From NCBI GenBank assembly GCA_017308135.1, contig JAFKFM010000007.1, positions 576,001-640,000 of the forward strand: a stretch of DNA of 64,000 nucleotides, given 5' to 3'. The position numbers and the translations under genes were made by a program. This DNA is from Alphaproteobacteria bacterium. Its GTDB lineage: Bacteria > Pseudomonadota > Alphaproteobacteria > CACIAM-22H2. The notes below the pieces were generated by a model. The model was given only the letters and a program-made list of their open reading frames with translations. It ran no database searches and was not told the origin of the DNA. This document shows, one piece after another, positions 43,278 to 51,866 of this stretch (positions are counted from its first letter, which is position 1; each line of letters begins with the position of its first letter).

Positions 43278-43328
43278 TAAGGCTCATAACCTGAAGTTCA
43301 CAGGTTCAAATCCCATTCCTACAACTAA
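43278..43328 (+). repeat. Decayed tRNA-fMet(CAT) 3'-half, putative att scar
   Basis: The segment contains AGGCTCATAACCTGAAG (anticodon arm with CAT) and CAGGTTCAAATCC (T-arm), which match the 3' half of alphaproteobacterial initiator tRNAs as I know them, ending in a degraded acceptor (TTCCTACAACTA). The T-stem no longer pairs and the 5' half is missing. It marks the left boundary of the AT-rich island carrying the phosphoesterase and ATPase genes. Orientation is opposite to the intact tRNA-Met at 49169-49243, so the two are not simple ends of one insertion. Confidence 0.65.
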
Positions 43329-43512
43329 AGTTTCTAATATAAAATAATGACTTATCGGGATTTCCTTATCTCCAGAATTCTTTGGCTGACAAATTCTATA
43401 AGCTTTCTGGAAGCACTTGACGTGCAATCCAGCCCCACAATTGACGAGATTCTTGACTGGCTAGATATAAAAATTGCGGTACGCTTCTTGGGCAATTTCT
43501 TTAGGAGCGGTG

Positions 43513-44979
43513 GTGTTTTCGATTCTCCATATTTCAGATCTTCATCGCTCTCCCGATGATCCAATCACTAACGCGGAATTAATTAGCGCGCTAATTCGCG
43601 ATCAAGAGCGATATTCAAACGAAGAGCCAAAAATTACGCCTCCTCAGGCGATCATCGTGAGCGGCGACATCGTCCAGGGTGTCTTAACAAACGAAACACA
43701 ACCAGAAGAAAAGCTAAAAGCGCAATACAGAACCGCAATTGAGTTTTTGGACAAAATCGCCAGGCACTTCGTTGGGGGAGACCGGTCAAAGGTAGTAATT
43801 GTTCCAGGTAATCATGACGTGGACTGGAACACAGCGCGAGCATCTATGTCGCTCGTTGAGTCGGCAGAAATGCCTACGAATTTGCAAAAGGCGCTGTTTA
43901 AAGACGATTCAAAATACCGTTGGGATTGGAAGCAGCGTGAACTCTATAAAATTTCAGATTTTGAGATATACAGAAGACGGTTTGCCGCATACCGAAACTT
44001 TATTGCAGAATTCTATCGTGATGTACCTGGTCTCCTAAGGGTCGACGCCAATTCTGACGTCAATCTATTTGAGCTTTTTGGTGGACGAATCACGGTTGCT
44101 GCCTTCAATTCCTGCGAAGATAACGACTGCTTTGCTTTTCATGGAGCGATACGAAAAGAGCTTATAGCCCAAACAGATCTGGCTCTAGCCGAAATATCCC
44201 CAAACCACGAGCTTCGCATTGCTGTTTGGCACCATGGCATCGAAGGTCCGCCATACAGTACTGACTATATGGACGTCGATATTGTGCGCGGGATGATTGG
44301 GCGCGGATTTAGGCTGGGCCTCTTTGGCCACCAACATAAAGCGCAATCTTCGCCTTACTCAATTAATCTTCCAGACGAAGAAATGATGGTGATCGTTAGC
44401 GCCGGATCCCTTTGTGCCGGGCGTGAGGCATTGCCTACGGGACAAAAGCGTCAATACAATATAATTGAGCTATCTGACAACCTAAGCGAAGCTAGAATTC
44501 ACGTCCGAGAAATGCACGAGGCAAACCTATTTGGCAGGGCGCTTATTCCGAGTTGGGGTGGACGAAGCTATACAAAGTTAAAATGGAAGTTGCCATCAAA
44601 CGCTGCAGGAAAACCAATAAAAGCAAACGAGCAGCGAAGGCGCGTTAAAGTGATCGAGGCAGAGGTCGCTTCAAAACGAGGCGATCTGGCTACCGCGCTA
44701 AATCTCCTCTCTGAGCTGCAAGCACCAGAAGGATACGAACGTTCGTTGCTTTTGGAAATTGCAGTGAATGCGAAAGCATGGAACGTGATTGTTCAGAGGT
44801 TTTCCGTTCCTGAAAGCATTGCTGAATTAATCACCCTTGTGCAGGCGTTGATTAGACTGGGGCGATACGACCAAGCCCAGTCGGACCTTGATAAATACGG
44901 CGGTCAATTGCAACTCCCTGCGCCGCTTGTCGCAGAACAGCGTGCGCAAATAGCTACTGAGAAGAGGTTACGGCAATGA
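43513..44979 (+). CDS. Calcineurin-like metallophosphoesterase of a two-gene cassette
   Basis: 488-residue protein with a complete two-metal phosphoesterase core: HISDLH near residue 6, VSGDIVQG near 48, VPGNHDVDW near 97, a lone His in WHHGIEGPP near 238, and GHQHKAQ near 272. GTG at 43513 follows AGGAG by five bases; the frame is open further left, but the fold begins right here. A further C-terminal region (from about residue 375) looks helical with TPR-like pairs (GDLATALNLL, then LIRLGRYDQAQSDLDKYG). AT-rich codons differ from all flanking operons. Its stop overlaps the ATPase ATG. It probably hydrolyses a phosphodiester (nucleotide, nucleic acid or signal); the target is unknown. Confidence 0.83.
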   Translation: MFSILHISDLHRSPDDPITNAELISALIRDQERYSNEEPKITPPQAIIVSGDIVQGVLTNETQPEEKLKAQYRTAIEFLDKIARHFVGGDRSKVVIVPGNHDVDWNTARASMSLVESAEMPTNLQKALFKDDSKYRWDWKQRELYKISDFEIYRRRFAAYRNFIAEFYRDVPGLLRVDANSDVNLFELFGGRITVAAFNSCEDNDCFAFHGAIRKELIAQTDLALAEISPNHELRIAVWHHGIEGPPYSTDYMDVDIVRGMIGRGFRLGLFGHQHKAQSSPYSINLPDEEMMVIVSAGSLCAGREALPTGQKRQYNIIELSDNLSEARIHVREMHEANLFGRALIPSWGGRSYTKLKWKLPSNAAGKPIKANEQRRRVKVIEAEVASKRGDLATALNLLSELQAPEGYERSLLLEIAVNAKAWNVIVQRFSVPESIAELITLVQALIRLGRYDQAQSDLDKYGGQLQLPAPLVAEQRAQIATEKRLRQ

Positions 44980-47288
44980 GCTCCGGCCCCACGAAAATAC
45001 CATTTTCTATCGACGTCACCCGAATGATCGAGTTGCTGGCGGCTCAAATCTATCCGTCGCCTTTTGCGCTCTTGCGAGAGAATACCCAAAATTCGTTCGA
45101 TGCAATTTTACTCCGAAAGCATTTAGGGCAGGCATTCGAGCCAGCTATCAACATTACTATCACTCCAGAGAAAATCTCCATTTCAGATAATGGAGTTGGG
45201 ATGACTAGTGACGAGCTCAAAAACCACTATTGGCGAGCAGGATCGAGTAGCAAAAACAATCCTAACGCCAAGGCCGCAGGCGTAGTTGGAACCTTTGGGA
45301 TTGGTGCAATGGCAAATTTCGGCATTGCAGAAAATTTAATAGTCGAATCAGAAAGCGCGGTTAACCCACAAAGGACACGATGTGTTGCAAATCGAGCGAC
45401 CCTGTCCGTCACTCAGGACTGCATAGAAACAATCTTTGAGGCGCCAACTGGTAGTCCCGGTACTACCGTGACTGCGCTTCTACAGCCGGGAAAATCGGTT
45501 AATGTTGACCAGGCCAAATCGTATATCTCAGAGTTTGTGGCGTACGTCCCTATTGCGGTGACGGTCAACGGTGCTTTGGTAAGCCAGCGCCCGTTTCAAG
45601 ATGTTGTGCCTCAACTATCCTCCAGTTGGACCCACACTGAAGGTGGAGTCGATCTAGGAAACGCCGTCAATGCAAGAGTTGATCTCCATGTAGCAGCCAA
45701 CGGCGAAGTTCGATTGGTTTTAACAGAGTTTCAGGTTGCAGGGCAAAAACTCGAAGGAAGGATGGAGTTAAGGCAGGGGATCGGTGCGCTCCGAACCTTT
45801 CGAAGCTTATTTGGACTAGCAACGGTATCCCTAAACTCCGCTTATCAACTAGGCGGCGCCGCTGACTTTCTCTTCTTGCAGCCGACAGCTGGACGTGAGG
45901 CGCTGACATCGGAAAGTATGCAGCGCTTGCAAGAGATAATCACTGGAATAGATAACTTCATCTCCGTCAAATTTTCAGGTCGGCCAGAAAGTAATTCGAA
46001 TACAAACTTCATGACATGGGTGACCCAACGTGGGGCGTATAATTTCTGCGATCACTTGGTCATGAGGGTCGAACCAAATGATCAAAATATTAAGCTGGTA
46101 GATTTAAAGGCGATGTCGGCCACAAAACCCTTACTAATCTATGCTGGCACTGATCCAGAGTTTATTAAACACGCTTCAGAGGATCAGCCACTTGTAATCC
46201 TCAGTCGATCCAACCCGCGGCGCCAATGTGAGCATGAATACTTACGAAAATACTGCAAAATTGATGAACTAAAAGATGAGCCCAGTGTGCTTGAGTCGAT
46301 AAGCCAAGCAACTTCCGCTCAGAATGCACTCGGCTATCGTATTTCCAGTATTCTCTCGACTGATTACTTTCTGGAAACGCAGATCAGATTTGGGAAGATC
46401 TCTCATGCGCTTCCTGTGCTAGTAACTAAGAGAGTCGAGCCCGTTGAAATTTTTCTTGATCCATCGAGTCCATCAGTTCAACAGCTCTTGGCTCTCTTCG
46501 ATCGGGAATACGAAGCATTTGGGAATATGGCCAAAGACTTTGTAAGAAACATCATATTCTCTCGAGTGTCAGATCTAGTACCTAGCGCGACTAGGCAGGG
46601 TGCCGAAGCCTTTCTAAAAACGATCCAAAGAAGTCGCGAGGTATTCGAGATTGAGGCTGGCGATCACGACAGCTTGACGTCAATTTGGACTGACTATTAC
46701 GAAGGGAAATTGTCGATCGATGAGGCGGCTCGACGATCGAGTTTAGTTGCCCACCAAGCTGTCCAGGTAATTGATACAAGTGCTGCTGGCAGCGTGCGTG
46801 ATGTTGTCCCCGGTGTCATTGAAAATGAGCAATCACTCGGTAACGCCGGCGAACAAGGCCGCGAGTATGTAGCATTGCCACCAATCGAGCGTCGCGATAT
46901 CCCGACGGAAAAGAAGCTACTCACAATAACTGATCAAGAACCGGATCTTCGAGGGTTTCGCTGCTTTTTGGCAATTACAGAAAGAGTTCGAGAGGAAAAA
47001 GGACACTTCTTTTTGCAGCCGCACCGAACATCAATAGTTTGGGGCGGTCAAAAAGTATTGTTCATTTTTGAACATCATTCCGGCGAGTTTGGATTGTACT
47101 ATGATATTCAGGCGTCGAATGTAATCGGAGAGCAGCCTGGCGGCGGCGCCGTAAAAACGTGCACAATCGTAATGAAGAATAAGATATTTGTTCCGATTCC
47201 AGAGAAAATACGTCCGGCGTTCACGCCGACGAGCGCTGAGAAAAGGCGCCTGGAAATACGATGCGAAATCCTCTACACCACACGTTAA
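44976..47288 (+). CDS. GHKL (Hsp90/MORC-like) ATPase of a two-gene cassette
   Basis: 770-residue protein with a complete N-terminal GHKL ATP site: N-box LRENTQNSFDA near residue 33, G1 SDNGVGM near 70, G2 VGTFGIGAMA near 107, and a later GTTVTAL near 162. An Hsp90-like middle region follows to about residue 300. The C-terminal 450 residues have no domain I can name. It starts inside the stop of the phosphoesterase gene (ATGA), so both are translated together. No other chaperone or repair genes are near. GHKL ATPases change shape on nucleotide binding and could act as a sensor or clamp controlling the phosphoesterase; this is inference. Confidence 0.83.
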   Translation: MSSGPTKIPFSIDVTRMIELLAAQIYPSPFALLRENTQNSFDAILLRKHLGQAFEPAINITITPEKISISDNGVGMTSDELKNHYWRAGSSSKNNPNAKAAGVVGTFGIGAMANFGIAENLIVESESAVNPQRTRCVANRATLSVTQDCIETIFEAPTGSPGTTVTALLQPGKSVNVDQAKSYISEFVAYVPIAVTVNGALVSQRPFQDVVPQLSSSWTHTEGGVDLGNAVNARVDLHVAANGEVRLVLTEFQVAGQKLEGRMELRQGIGALRTFRSLFGLATVSLNSAYQLGGAADFLFLQPTAGREALTSESMQRLQEIITGIDNFISVKFSGRPESNSNTNFMTWVTQRGAYNFCDHLVMRVEPNDQNIKLVDLKAMSATKPLLIYAGTDPEFIKHASEDQPLVILSRSNPRRQCEHEYLRKYCKIDELKDEPSVLESISQATSAQNALGYRISSILSTDYFLETQIRFGKISHALPVLVTKRVEPVEIFLDPSSPSVQQLLALFDREYEAFGNMAKDFVRNIIFSRVSDLVPSATRQGAEAFLKTIQRSREVFEIEAGDHDSLTSIWTDYYEGKLSIDEAARRSSLVAHQAVQVIDTSAAGSVRDVVPGVIENEQSLGNAGEQGREYVALPPIERRDIPTEKKLLTITDQEPDLRGFRCFLAITERVREEKGHFFLQPHRTSIVWGGQKVLFIFEHHSGEFGLYYDIQASNVIGEQPGGGAVKTCTIVMKNKIFVPIPEKIRPAFTPTSAEKRRLEIRCEILYTTR

Positions 47289-47739
47289 ATCGATCGATAT
47301 CGAAGATTAAATTGGCCGACGGCCTAGACAATTCGTTTTTTGGGAGCGCTAGCCCGTTCAACTTCGGCGAACGAATAGATTTTCCATTGTTTCAGTCGCC
47401 AATGCTAGAAACATTGCCGGGTAATCCTCGGCAAGGGCTCGTGCGCGATCTGCTGAAATTTTTGACGCAACTTGACGACTTTTGCTTTTTGGGGGGGCGT
47501 GCACGTGACCCCGTCACTTCCAATTTCAGTGCTGGCATCGTGAAGAATCACCGTTAAAAGTCATCAGCGCTTCATGCGAGGCGTGTACCTTGGTACGTTT
47601 TTTTAATATGTAACGCACTGCTGCGCGTTCCCGCATTCCAGTAAAGTGTTCGTCGTTTTGAATGGAGAATTCGCGCAGCTTTTGTCCAATCCGCATCGTA
47701 ATACTTCTTACTTGGCTGCCCTGTTTTTGGAACACGCAG
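47289..47739. other. AT-rich intergenic stretch after the cassette
   Basis: About 450 bases. A short stem GTACC/GGTAC followed by seven T's (47585-47604) could terminate the cassette transcript, but the stem is weak. Open frames at 47261-47557 (plus) and 47526-47735 (minus) have no RBS or recognisable content, and I do not support them as genes. Confidence 0.4.
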
Positions 47740-48903
47740 TTAAGCTAACCGCATCTTCGCTTCAAACGCTTCGACCTCCTGTTGCTCGCGTTCGGCGTCG
47801 CGCCAGAGATGGCCGTAGACGTCGAGCGTCATGGTCACCGAGCCGTGACCGAGGCGCATCTGGACTTGCTTGGGGTTGAGGCCCAGTTCGATCAGTTGGC
47901 TCGCATAGATGTGCCGCAGCAGATGGAACGTCCATTTGCGACAGCTTGGATCGGCCTTCGGGCCGGAAAGGCCCAGGCGCTTGAGCGTCGGCCGCCAGTT
48001 GCGATGTTCGAAGTTGCTGAGGTCCATTACCGCGCCCGTCTCGGTCGGGAACACGAGCGGGCTGTCGAGGTTTGGGCGTAGCGGCAGCCAGCGGCGGAGC
48101 AGGGCGGCGAGCTCCGGCCCGATCGGGATCGTCCGCCGCCCGTTGCGCGACTTCGGCGGCCCGATCCGCTTCCATTGATCGGCGCGCTGCGTCACCTCGA
48201 CCTGTGCTGGCGTGCGATCGAGCTTCAAGTCGGTGACGCGCAAGCCGCGTATCTCCGATGCGCGCATACCCGTACCGATCGCCACGCGGACCAGCATGAA
48301 AGCGCGCGACGGTGGCGCGCCTGCCGCTACGTCTGCCGCGCCGAACGCCTCGAGCAACCGGCGTATATCGGCCTTCGGCGGAATATCGATCCGCGCTTGG
48401 TCGCGACCGGCGCGTTTGAAGCGCACGGTCTTCGCAGGATCGTCCAGCCGCCATTCGCGTTCGACCGCATAGGCCATCACGGCGCGCGCCGTGACGAACA
48501 CCGCCTTGGCGAGGGCGGGGCTCAACTTGGCCAGCAGCCGCTCCTGCAATTCGTGGAAATGGACGCGGCGGAGTGCACGGACATCCTCCTCGCCGATCAA
48601 CGGTTCGAGATGGAGGCGAAGATGGCGGTCGTAGGTGCGCCAGGTGCTCGGCTCGCGGCCCAACTTGATCCGGCTCTGAATGAACTCCAGGGCCGCGTCC
48701 GTAAAGCGGATGATTTCGCCGCCGGATCCGGTCGGGGCAGGGGCGACGCCCAGCTCGACCGTCGCGTGGAACCGCTTGGCTTCGGGTTGGGTTATGAACT
48801 GGCGGCGCGACCGCTTTCCGGCCTTGTCCCGCCACTCGACGAGCCAGCGTTCGCTCGTCGATCCGTCGATGTTTTGCCAACGGATCTTGCAGATGGTCGC
48901 CAT
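47740..48903 (-). CDS. int: Tyrosine recombinase (island integrase), intact
   Basis: 387-residue integrase. N-terminal arm-binding region starts MATICKIRWQNIDGSTSERW; SAM-like core-binding domain about residues 60-160; catalytic domain with Arg in GTGMRASEIRGL near 232, HLLRHIYASQL near 330 (His and Arg), RLGHGSVTM near 352 and the nucleophile Tyr in DVYGHLW near 363. ATG at 48903 is chosen by alignment with the broken integrase at 5830-7001. It lies 265 bases from the 3' end of the tRNA-Met gene, the classical site for a tRNA-targeting integrase, and it encloses the AT-rich cassette on the left. It is therefore the probable integrase of that island. Confidence 0.9.
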   Translation of the reverse strand: MATICKIRWQNIDGSTSERWLVEWRDKAGKRSRRQFITQPEAKRFHATVELGVAPAPTGSGGEIIRFTDAALEFIQSRIKLGREPSTWRTYDRHLRLHLEPLIGEEDVRALRRVHFHELQERLLAKLSPALAKAVFVTARAVMAYAVEREWRLDDPAKTVRFKRAGRDQARIDIPPKADIRRLLEAFGAADVAAGAPPSRAFMLVRVAIGTGMRASEIRGLRVTDLKLDRTPAQVEVTQRADQWKRIGPPKSRNGRRTIPIGPELAALLRRWLPLRPNLDSPLVFPTETGAVMDLSNFEHRNWRPTLKRLGLSGPKADPSCRKWTFHLLRHIYASQLIELGLNPKQVQMRLGHGSVTMTLDVYGHLWRDAEREQQEVEAFEAKMRLA

Positions 48904-48963
48904 GGTTTGGAGCCCTCGATTTGAGTGGGGACGAGGGCGCTGACCGAGGAATCGCGATGTCCG

Positions 48964-48997
48964 TTTTGGGGGTATTTTGGGGGTAGCTTTGGGGGTA
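48964..48997 (+). repeat. Three TTTTGGGGGTA-type repeats near integrase start
   Basis: TTTTGGGGGTA at 48964 and 48975 in direct tandem, and TTTGGGGGTA at 48988. Repeats of this G-rich type are common next to tRNA attachment sites and fit arm-type binding sites for the integrase or its directionality factor. They lie about 60 bases upstream of the integrase start and 170 bases from the tRNA-Met. Confidence 0.6.
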
Positions 48998-49168
48998 AGT
49001 GTTCCCAAAATGGTCCAAATTTACCGCGCGACCGTTCCACCTGACGAAACACGATGAACCAGCATTCGCGCACGGCAATCGCCGCGCACGTTCTGGATCA
49101 TTCATGTTTTTCAGGTGGTTAATCGGGTGTCCGAAGCGCTCCAGCGGAGCCAATCCGGACGGCCGATT

Positions 49169-49243
49169 TGGTAGCAGCGGAGGGATTTGAACCCCCGACC
49201 AAGGGATTATGATTCCCCTGCTCTACCACTGAGCTACGCTGCC
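49169..49243 (-). tRNA. tRNA-Met (CAT anticodon, elongator type)
   Basis: Complete 75-base cloverleaf on the minus strand: acceptor GGCAGCG pairs with CGCTGCT (one G:T), D-stem GCTC/GAGC, anticodon stem GGGGA/TCCCT around loop ATCATAA (anticodon CAT), T-stem GGGGG/CCCTC around TTCAAAT, discriminator A and encoded CCA. The anticodon arm pattern AATCATAAT fits elongator Met better than the lysidine-modified tRNA-Ile. Its 3' end faces the integrase island. Confidence 0.9.
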
Positions 49244-49356
49244 GCCGAAATCGATCCTTACGGGTCGTGGTGTCCCGTAAGGCCGGGTCATGTAGCCCAC
49301 CTCGGGGCGGAAGGCAAGCTTGCGGGAAGGGGCCCGTCTTGCCAGGGTGGCCGGGC

Positions 49357-50562
49357 ATGAACGTCTTGTTCGTCCATCAGAATTTCCCGGGCCAATACCT
49401 GCATTTGGCCCCCGAATTGGCGCGGCGCGGGCACCGCACGATGGCGCTGGCGATCGAGCGCGGCGGGCAGGCGGGCGACACGATGGTCCGCCGCTATGCG
49501 CCCCAGCGCGGCACGACACTGGCGGCCCACCCCTGGAGCCAGGATTTCGAAACAAAAATCCTGCGCGGCGAGGCGTGCGCGCGCGCGGCCCTCGACCTCG
49601 CGCGCGAAGGCTTCGTGCCCGACGTGATCTGCGCCAATCCCGGCTGGGGCGAATCGCTGTTCCTGAAAGACGCGCTGCCGGCGGCGAAGCTGCATCTCTA
49701 TCTCGAATTCTTCTATCGCGCCGAGGGCGGCGATTTCGGCTTCGATCCCGAATTTCCGCATCCGGAATTCGACGGGCCCGCGCGCCTTCGCGCGCGCTCG
49801 GCCGCGCAGCTGCTCGCCCTCGACGCGATGGACGGCGCGGTGGCGCCCACCGCCTGGCAGCGCGAGCGTTTCCCGGACGTTTATCGGCCGCGTATCGAAA
49901 CCTGTTTCGACGGGATCGACGTCGATCGTGTCGTCGCCGATCCGGGCGCCGTGCTGGAGATTGCGGGGCGCCGCTTCGCCGCCGGGCAAAAGATCGTCAC
50001 CTTTGTGAATCGCAATCTTGAGCCCTATCGCGGCTATCACGTCTTCATGCGCGCCTTGCCGCACTTGCTGGCGAAAGTGCCGGATGCGCAGGTGCTGATC
50101 GTCGGCGGCGATGGCGTCAGCTACGGCATCAAGCCGCCGGACGGCATCAGCTATAAGGACCGCTATCTCGCCGAAATGCGCGATCAACTCGATTTGAGCC
50201 GCGTGCATTTCCTCGGCCGCGTGCCCTACGACACCTATTTGAAGGTGCTGCAGGTCTCGGCGGCGCATGTGTATTTGACCTATCCGTTCGCGCTGTCCTG
50301 GTCGTTGCTGGAAGCGATGGCCGCCGAATGCGCAATCGTCGCCTCGCGCACCGGGCCGGTGCCCGAGGCGATCGAGGACGGCAAGTCGGGCGTGCTGGTC
50401 GATTTTTTCGATCGCGACGGCTTGGCCGATGCGGTGGCGGCGGTGCTGGAGAAACCCGCCGCCTATCGGGCGATGCGCACGCGCGCGCGCGCGAAGGTGC
50501 TCCGCGATTACGCGCTGGCCGCGTGCGTCAAGCATCACGCGGATTTGGTCGAGCGTTATTGA
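49357..50562 (+). CDS. Glycosyltransferase family 4-like
   Basis: 401-residue GT-B glycosyltransferase. N-terminal MNVLFVHQNFPGQYLHLAPEL, donor-domain blocks VTFVNRNLEPYRGYHVFMR near residue 210 and HVYLTYPFALSWSLLEAMA near 307, where the Glu is a typical donor-binding residue. ATG at 49357 is chosen because the fold starts there. It is monocistronic, starting 113 bases after the tRNA-Met 5' end; its stop overlaps the convergent secreted-protein gene by 7 bp. It probably adds a sugar to a surface polysaccharide or glycolipid; donor and acceptor unknown. Confidence 0.87.
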   Translation: MNVLFVHQNFPGQYLHLAPELARRGHRTMALAIERGGQAGDTMVRRYAPQRGTTLAAHPWSQDFETKILRGEACARAALDLAREGFVPDVICANPGWGESLFLKDALPAAKLHLYLEFFYRAEGGDFGFDPEFPHPEFDGPARLRARSAAQLLALDAMDGAVAPTAWQRERFPDVYRPRIETCFDGIDVDRVVADPGAVLEIAGRRFAAGQKIVTFVNRNLEPYRGYHVFMRALPHLLAKVPDAQVLIVGGDGVSYGIKPPDGISYKDRYLAEMRDQLDLSRVHFLGRVPYDTYLKVLQVSAAHVYLTYPFALSWSLLEAMAAECAIVASRTGPVPEAIEDGKSGVLVDFFDRDGLADAVAAVLEKPAAYRAMRTRARAKVLRDYALAACVKHHADLVERY

Positions 50563-50975
50563 GCGGCTTTCGGCGCGTCTTTGCAGATCAGCGCATGCGC
50601 GATGCGCCCGACGGAGCCGTCGGGCTCCATGCCGAAGCGCACTTCGCGCTCCTCGCGCGAAATGGCGAGATTTTCGCCCGCCTCGTCCTCGTACATCAGC
50701 ACGCGAATACCCGCGTTCTCGCCCGACGCGCAGTCGAAATGCGCGAGCGCTTGCATCGACGCGACGCGCGAATTGCCGGCCTGGATCGGCGCTTTGTAAA
50801 CGACGCGGATCCACGCCGTGTGCATTTGCCCCGCCGACCGCATGCCCGCGATATCGACGAACACGGGATTGCCGCTTGCGGTTTCGCCCGCACTCGTCCA
50901 TTCGGCCGCGCGCGCCGGTGCGGCCGCGGCGATCGTCGCGGCGAACAGCATCGATAGGGCGGCGGCAAAACGCAT
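50556..50975 (-). CDS. Secreted protein resembling surface-adhesin E domain
   Basis: 139-residue exported protein. Signal peptide residues 1-24 (MRFAAALSML core, APARAAEW cleavage). The mature part EWTSAGETASGNPVFVDIAGM and the MQALAHFDCASGE block resemble the small surface-adhesin-E-like family of proteobacteria. RBS GGGGGAG lies five bases before the ATG at 50975. There are two Cys, which could form a disulphide. No function is known; it converges with the glycosyltransferase gene. Confidence 0.7.
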   Translation of the reverse strand: MRFAAALSMLFAATIAAAAPARAAEWTSAGETASGNPVFVDIAGMRSAGQMHTAWIRVVYKAPIQAGNSRVASMQALAHFDCASGENAGIRVLMYEDEAGENLAISREEREVRFGMEPDGSVGRIAHALICKDAPKAAQ

Positions 50976-51113
50976 GCGAACTCCCCCCGGGGCCAAACGG
51001 CATAGCATAGGCGGGCCGGATTTGGCACGTGCAGGCTTGCGCGCGAAGATGGCGAAAACACGGCACGGTCATGGTACTTTGCCGCGTCCCGATTCAGCCG
51101 CGTGAGAAAAAAT

Positions 51114-51866
51114 ATGACCGACGCCGCCAACGCCCAACTGCCGGTGCTTTATTCGAAGCCGATCCCGGTGGATCGCGTCGCGCATGCGGGCAAATTCTAT
51201 GCAGCCCCGACAAATTTGCGTTTCGCGCGCGCCGCGTCCTTCGTGCCGCTGGGCATGGCGGAGATGGCCTTCGCCGCGCGGCATTATCCGATCGTGTTCC
51301 CCGCCAACGCGCAAGGCGGCCCGCTCGCCGTGTTGGGGCTGGAGAACGCGCATAATCTGTTCGTGACGCCCGAAGGATTTTGGGCGGACGACCATTACAT
51401 CCCGGCCTATATCCGCCGCTACCCCTTCATCTTCACCCAAGCGCCGGACGGGCAGTTCGTGCTGTGCCTTGAAGCCGGGGCCAATGCCATCGCCGACACG
51501 GGCGACAAGCCGTTCTTCGAAGCGGACGGCAAGGCCGGGAAAGTGATCGACGACGCGCTGCGCTTCTCGGGCGATTTCCATGCCCAACACGATTTCGCCG
51601 TGGCGTTCGTGAAGGCGCTGGCCGAACAGAATCTGCTGATGGACAACAACGCCAAGGCGCAATTGCCCGGCGGCAAGGATTTGACGCTGCAAGGCTTCCG
51701 CACCGTCGATCCCGTGAAATTCGACACGCTGCCCGACGATATCTATCTCGACTGGCGCAAGAAGGGCTGGATCGCGGCGGTGCATTGCCATTTGATTTCG
51801 CTCGGCCATTGGCAAACGCTCGCCAATCGCGCCGCCCGCGAAATCGCGGCGAAGAAATCCGCCTAG
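51114..51866 (+). CDS. SapC-family protein
   Basis: 250-residue protein of the SapC family (named after a Campylobacter S-layer cluster gene; biochemical role unknown). Family blocks: FARAASFVPLGMAEM near residue 40, YPIVFPAN near 60, DDHYIPAYIRRYPFIF near 92 and a C-terminal VHCHLISLGHW near 225. No signal peptide. ATG at 51114 is preferred to GTG at 51102. The stop shares CTAG with the convergent dehydrogenase gene. Neighbours give no clue to function. Confidence 0.85.
   Translation: MTDAANAQLPVLYSKPIPVDRVAHAGKFYAAPTNLRFARAASFVPLGMAEMAFAARHYPIVFPANAQGGPLAVLGLENAHNLFVTPEGFWADDHYIPAYIRRYPFIFTQAPDGQFVLCLEAGANAIADTGDKPFFEADGKAGKVIDDALRFSGDFHAQHDFAVAFVKALAEQNLLMDNNAKAQLPGGKDLTLQGFRTVDPVKFDTLPDDIYLDWRKKGWIAAVHCHLISLGHWQTLANRAAREIAAKKSA

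Noticed and set aside
43347..43559. A 70-residue plus-strand frame at the start of the island.
   Set aside because: Its second half overlaps the phosphoesterase start in another frame, and it has no recognisable content.
47261..47557. A 98-residue plus-strand frame overlapping the end of the GHKL ATPase gene, possibly a third cassette gene.
   Set aside because: No ribosome-binding site, no recognisable composition or domain; it overlaps the ATPase end. Kept only as a remark in the intergenic entry.
47526..47735. A 69-residue minus-strand frame after the cassette.
   Set aside because: No RBS or family resemblance; the AT-rich sequence makes a chance frame plausible.
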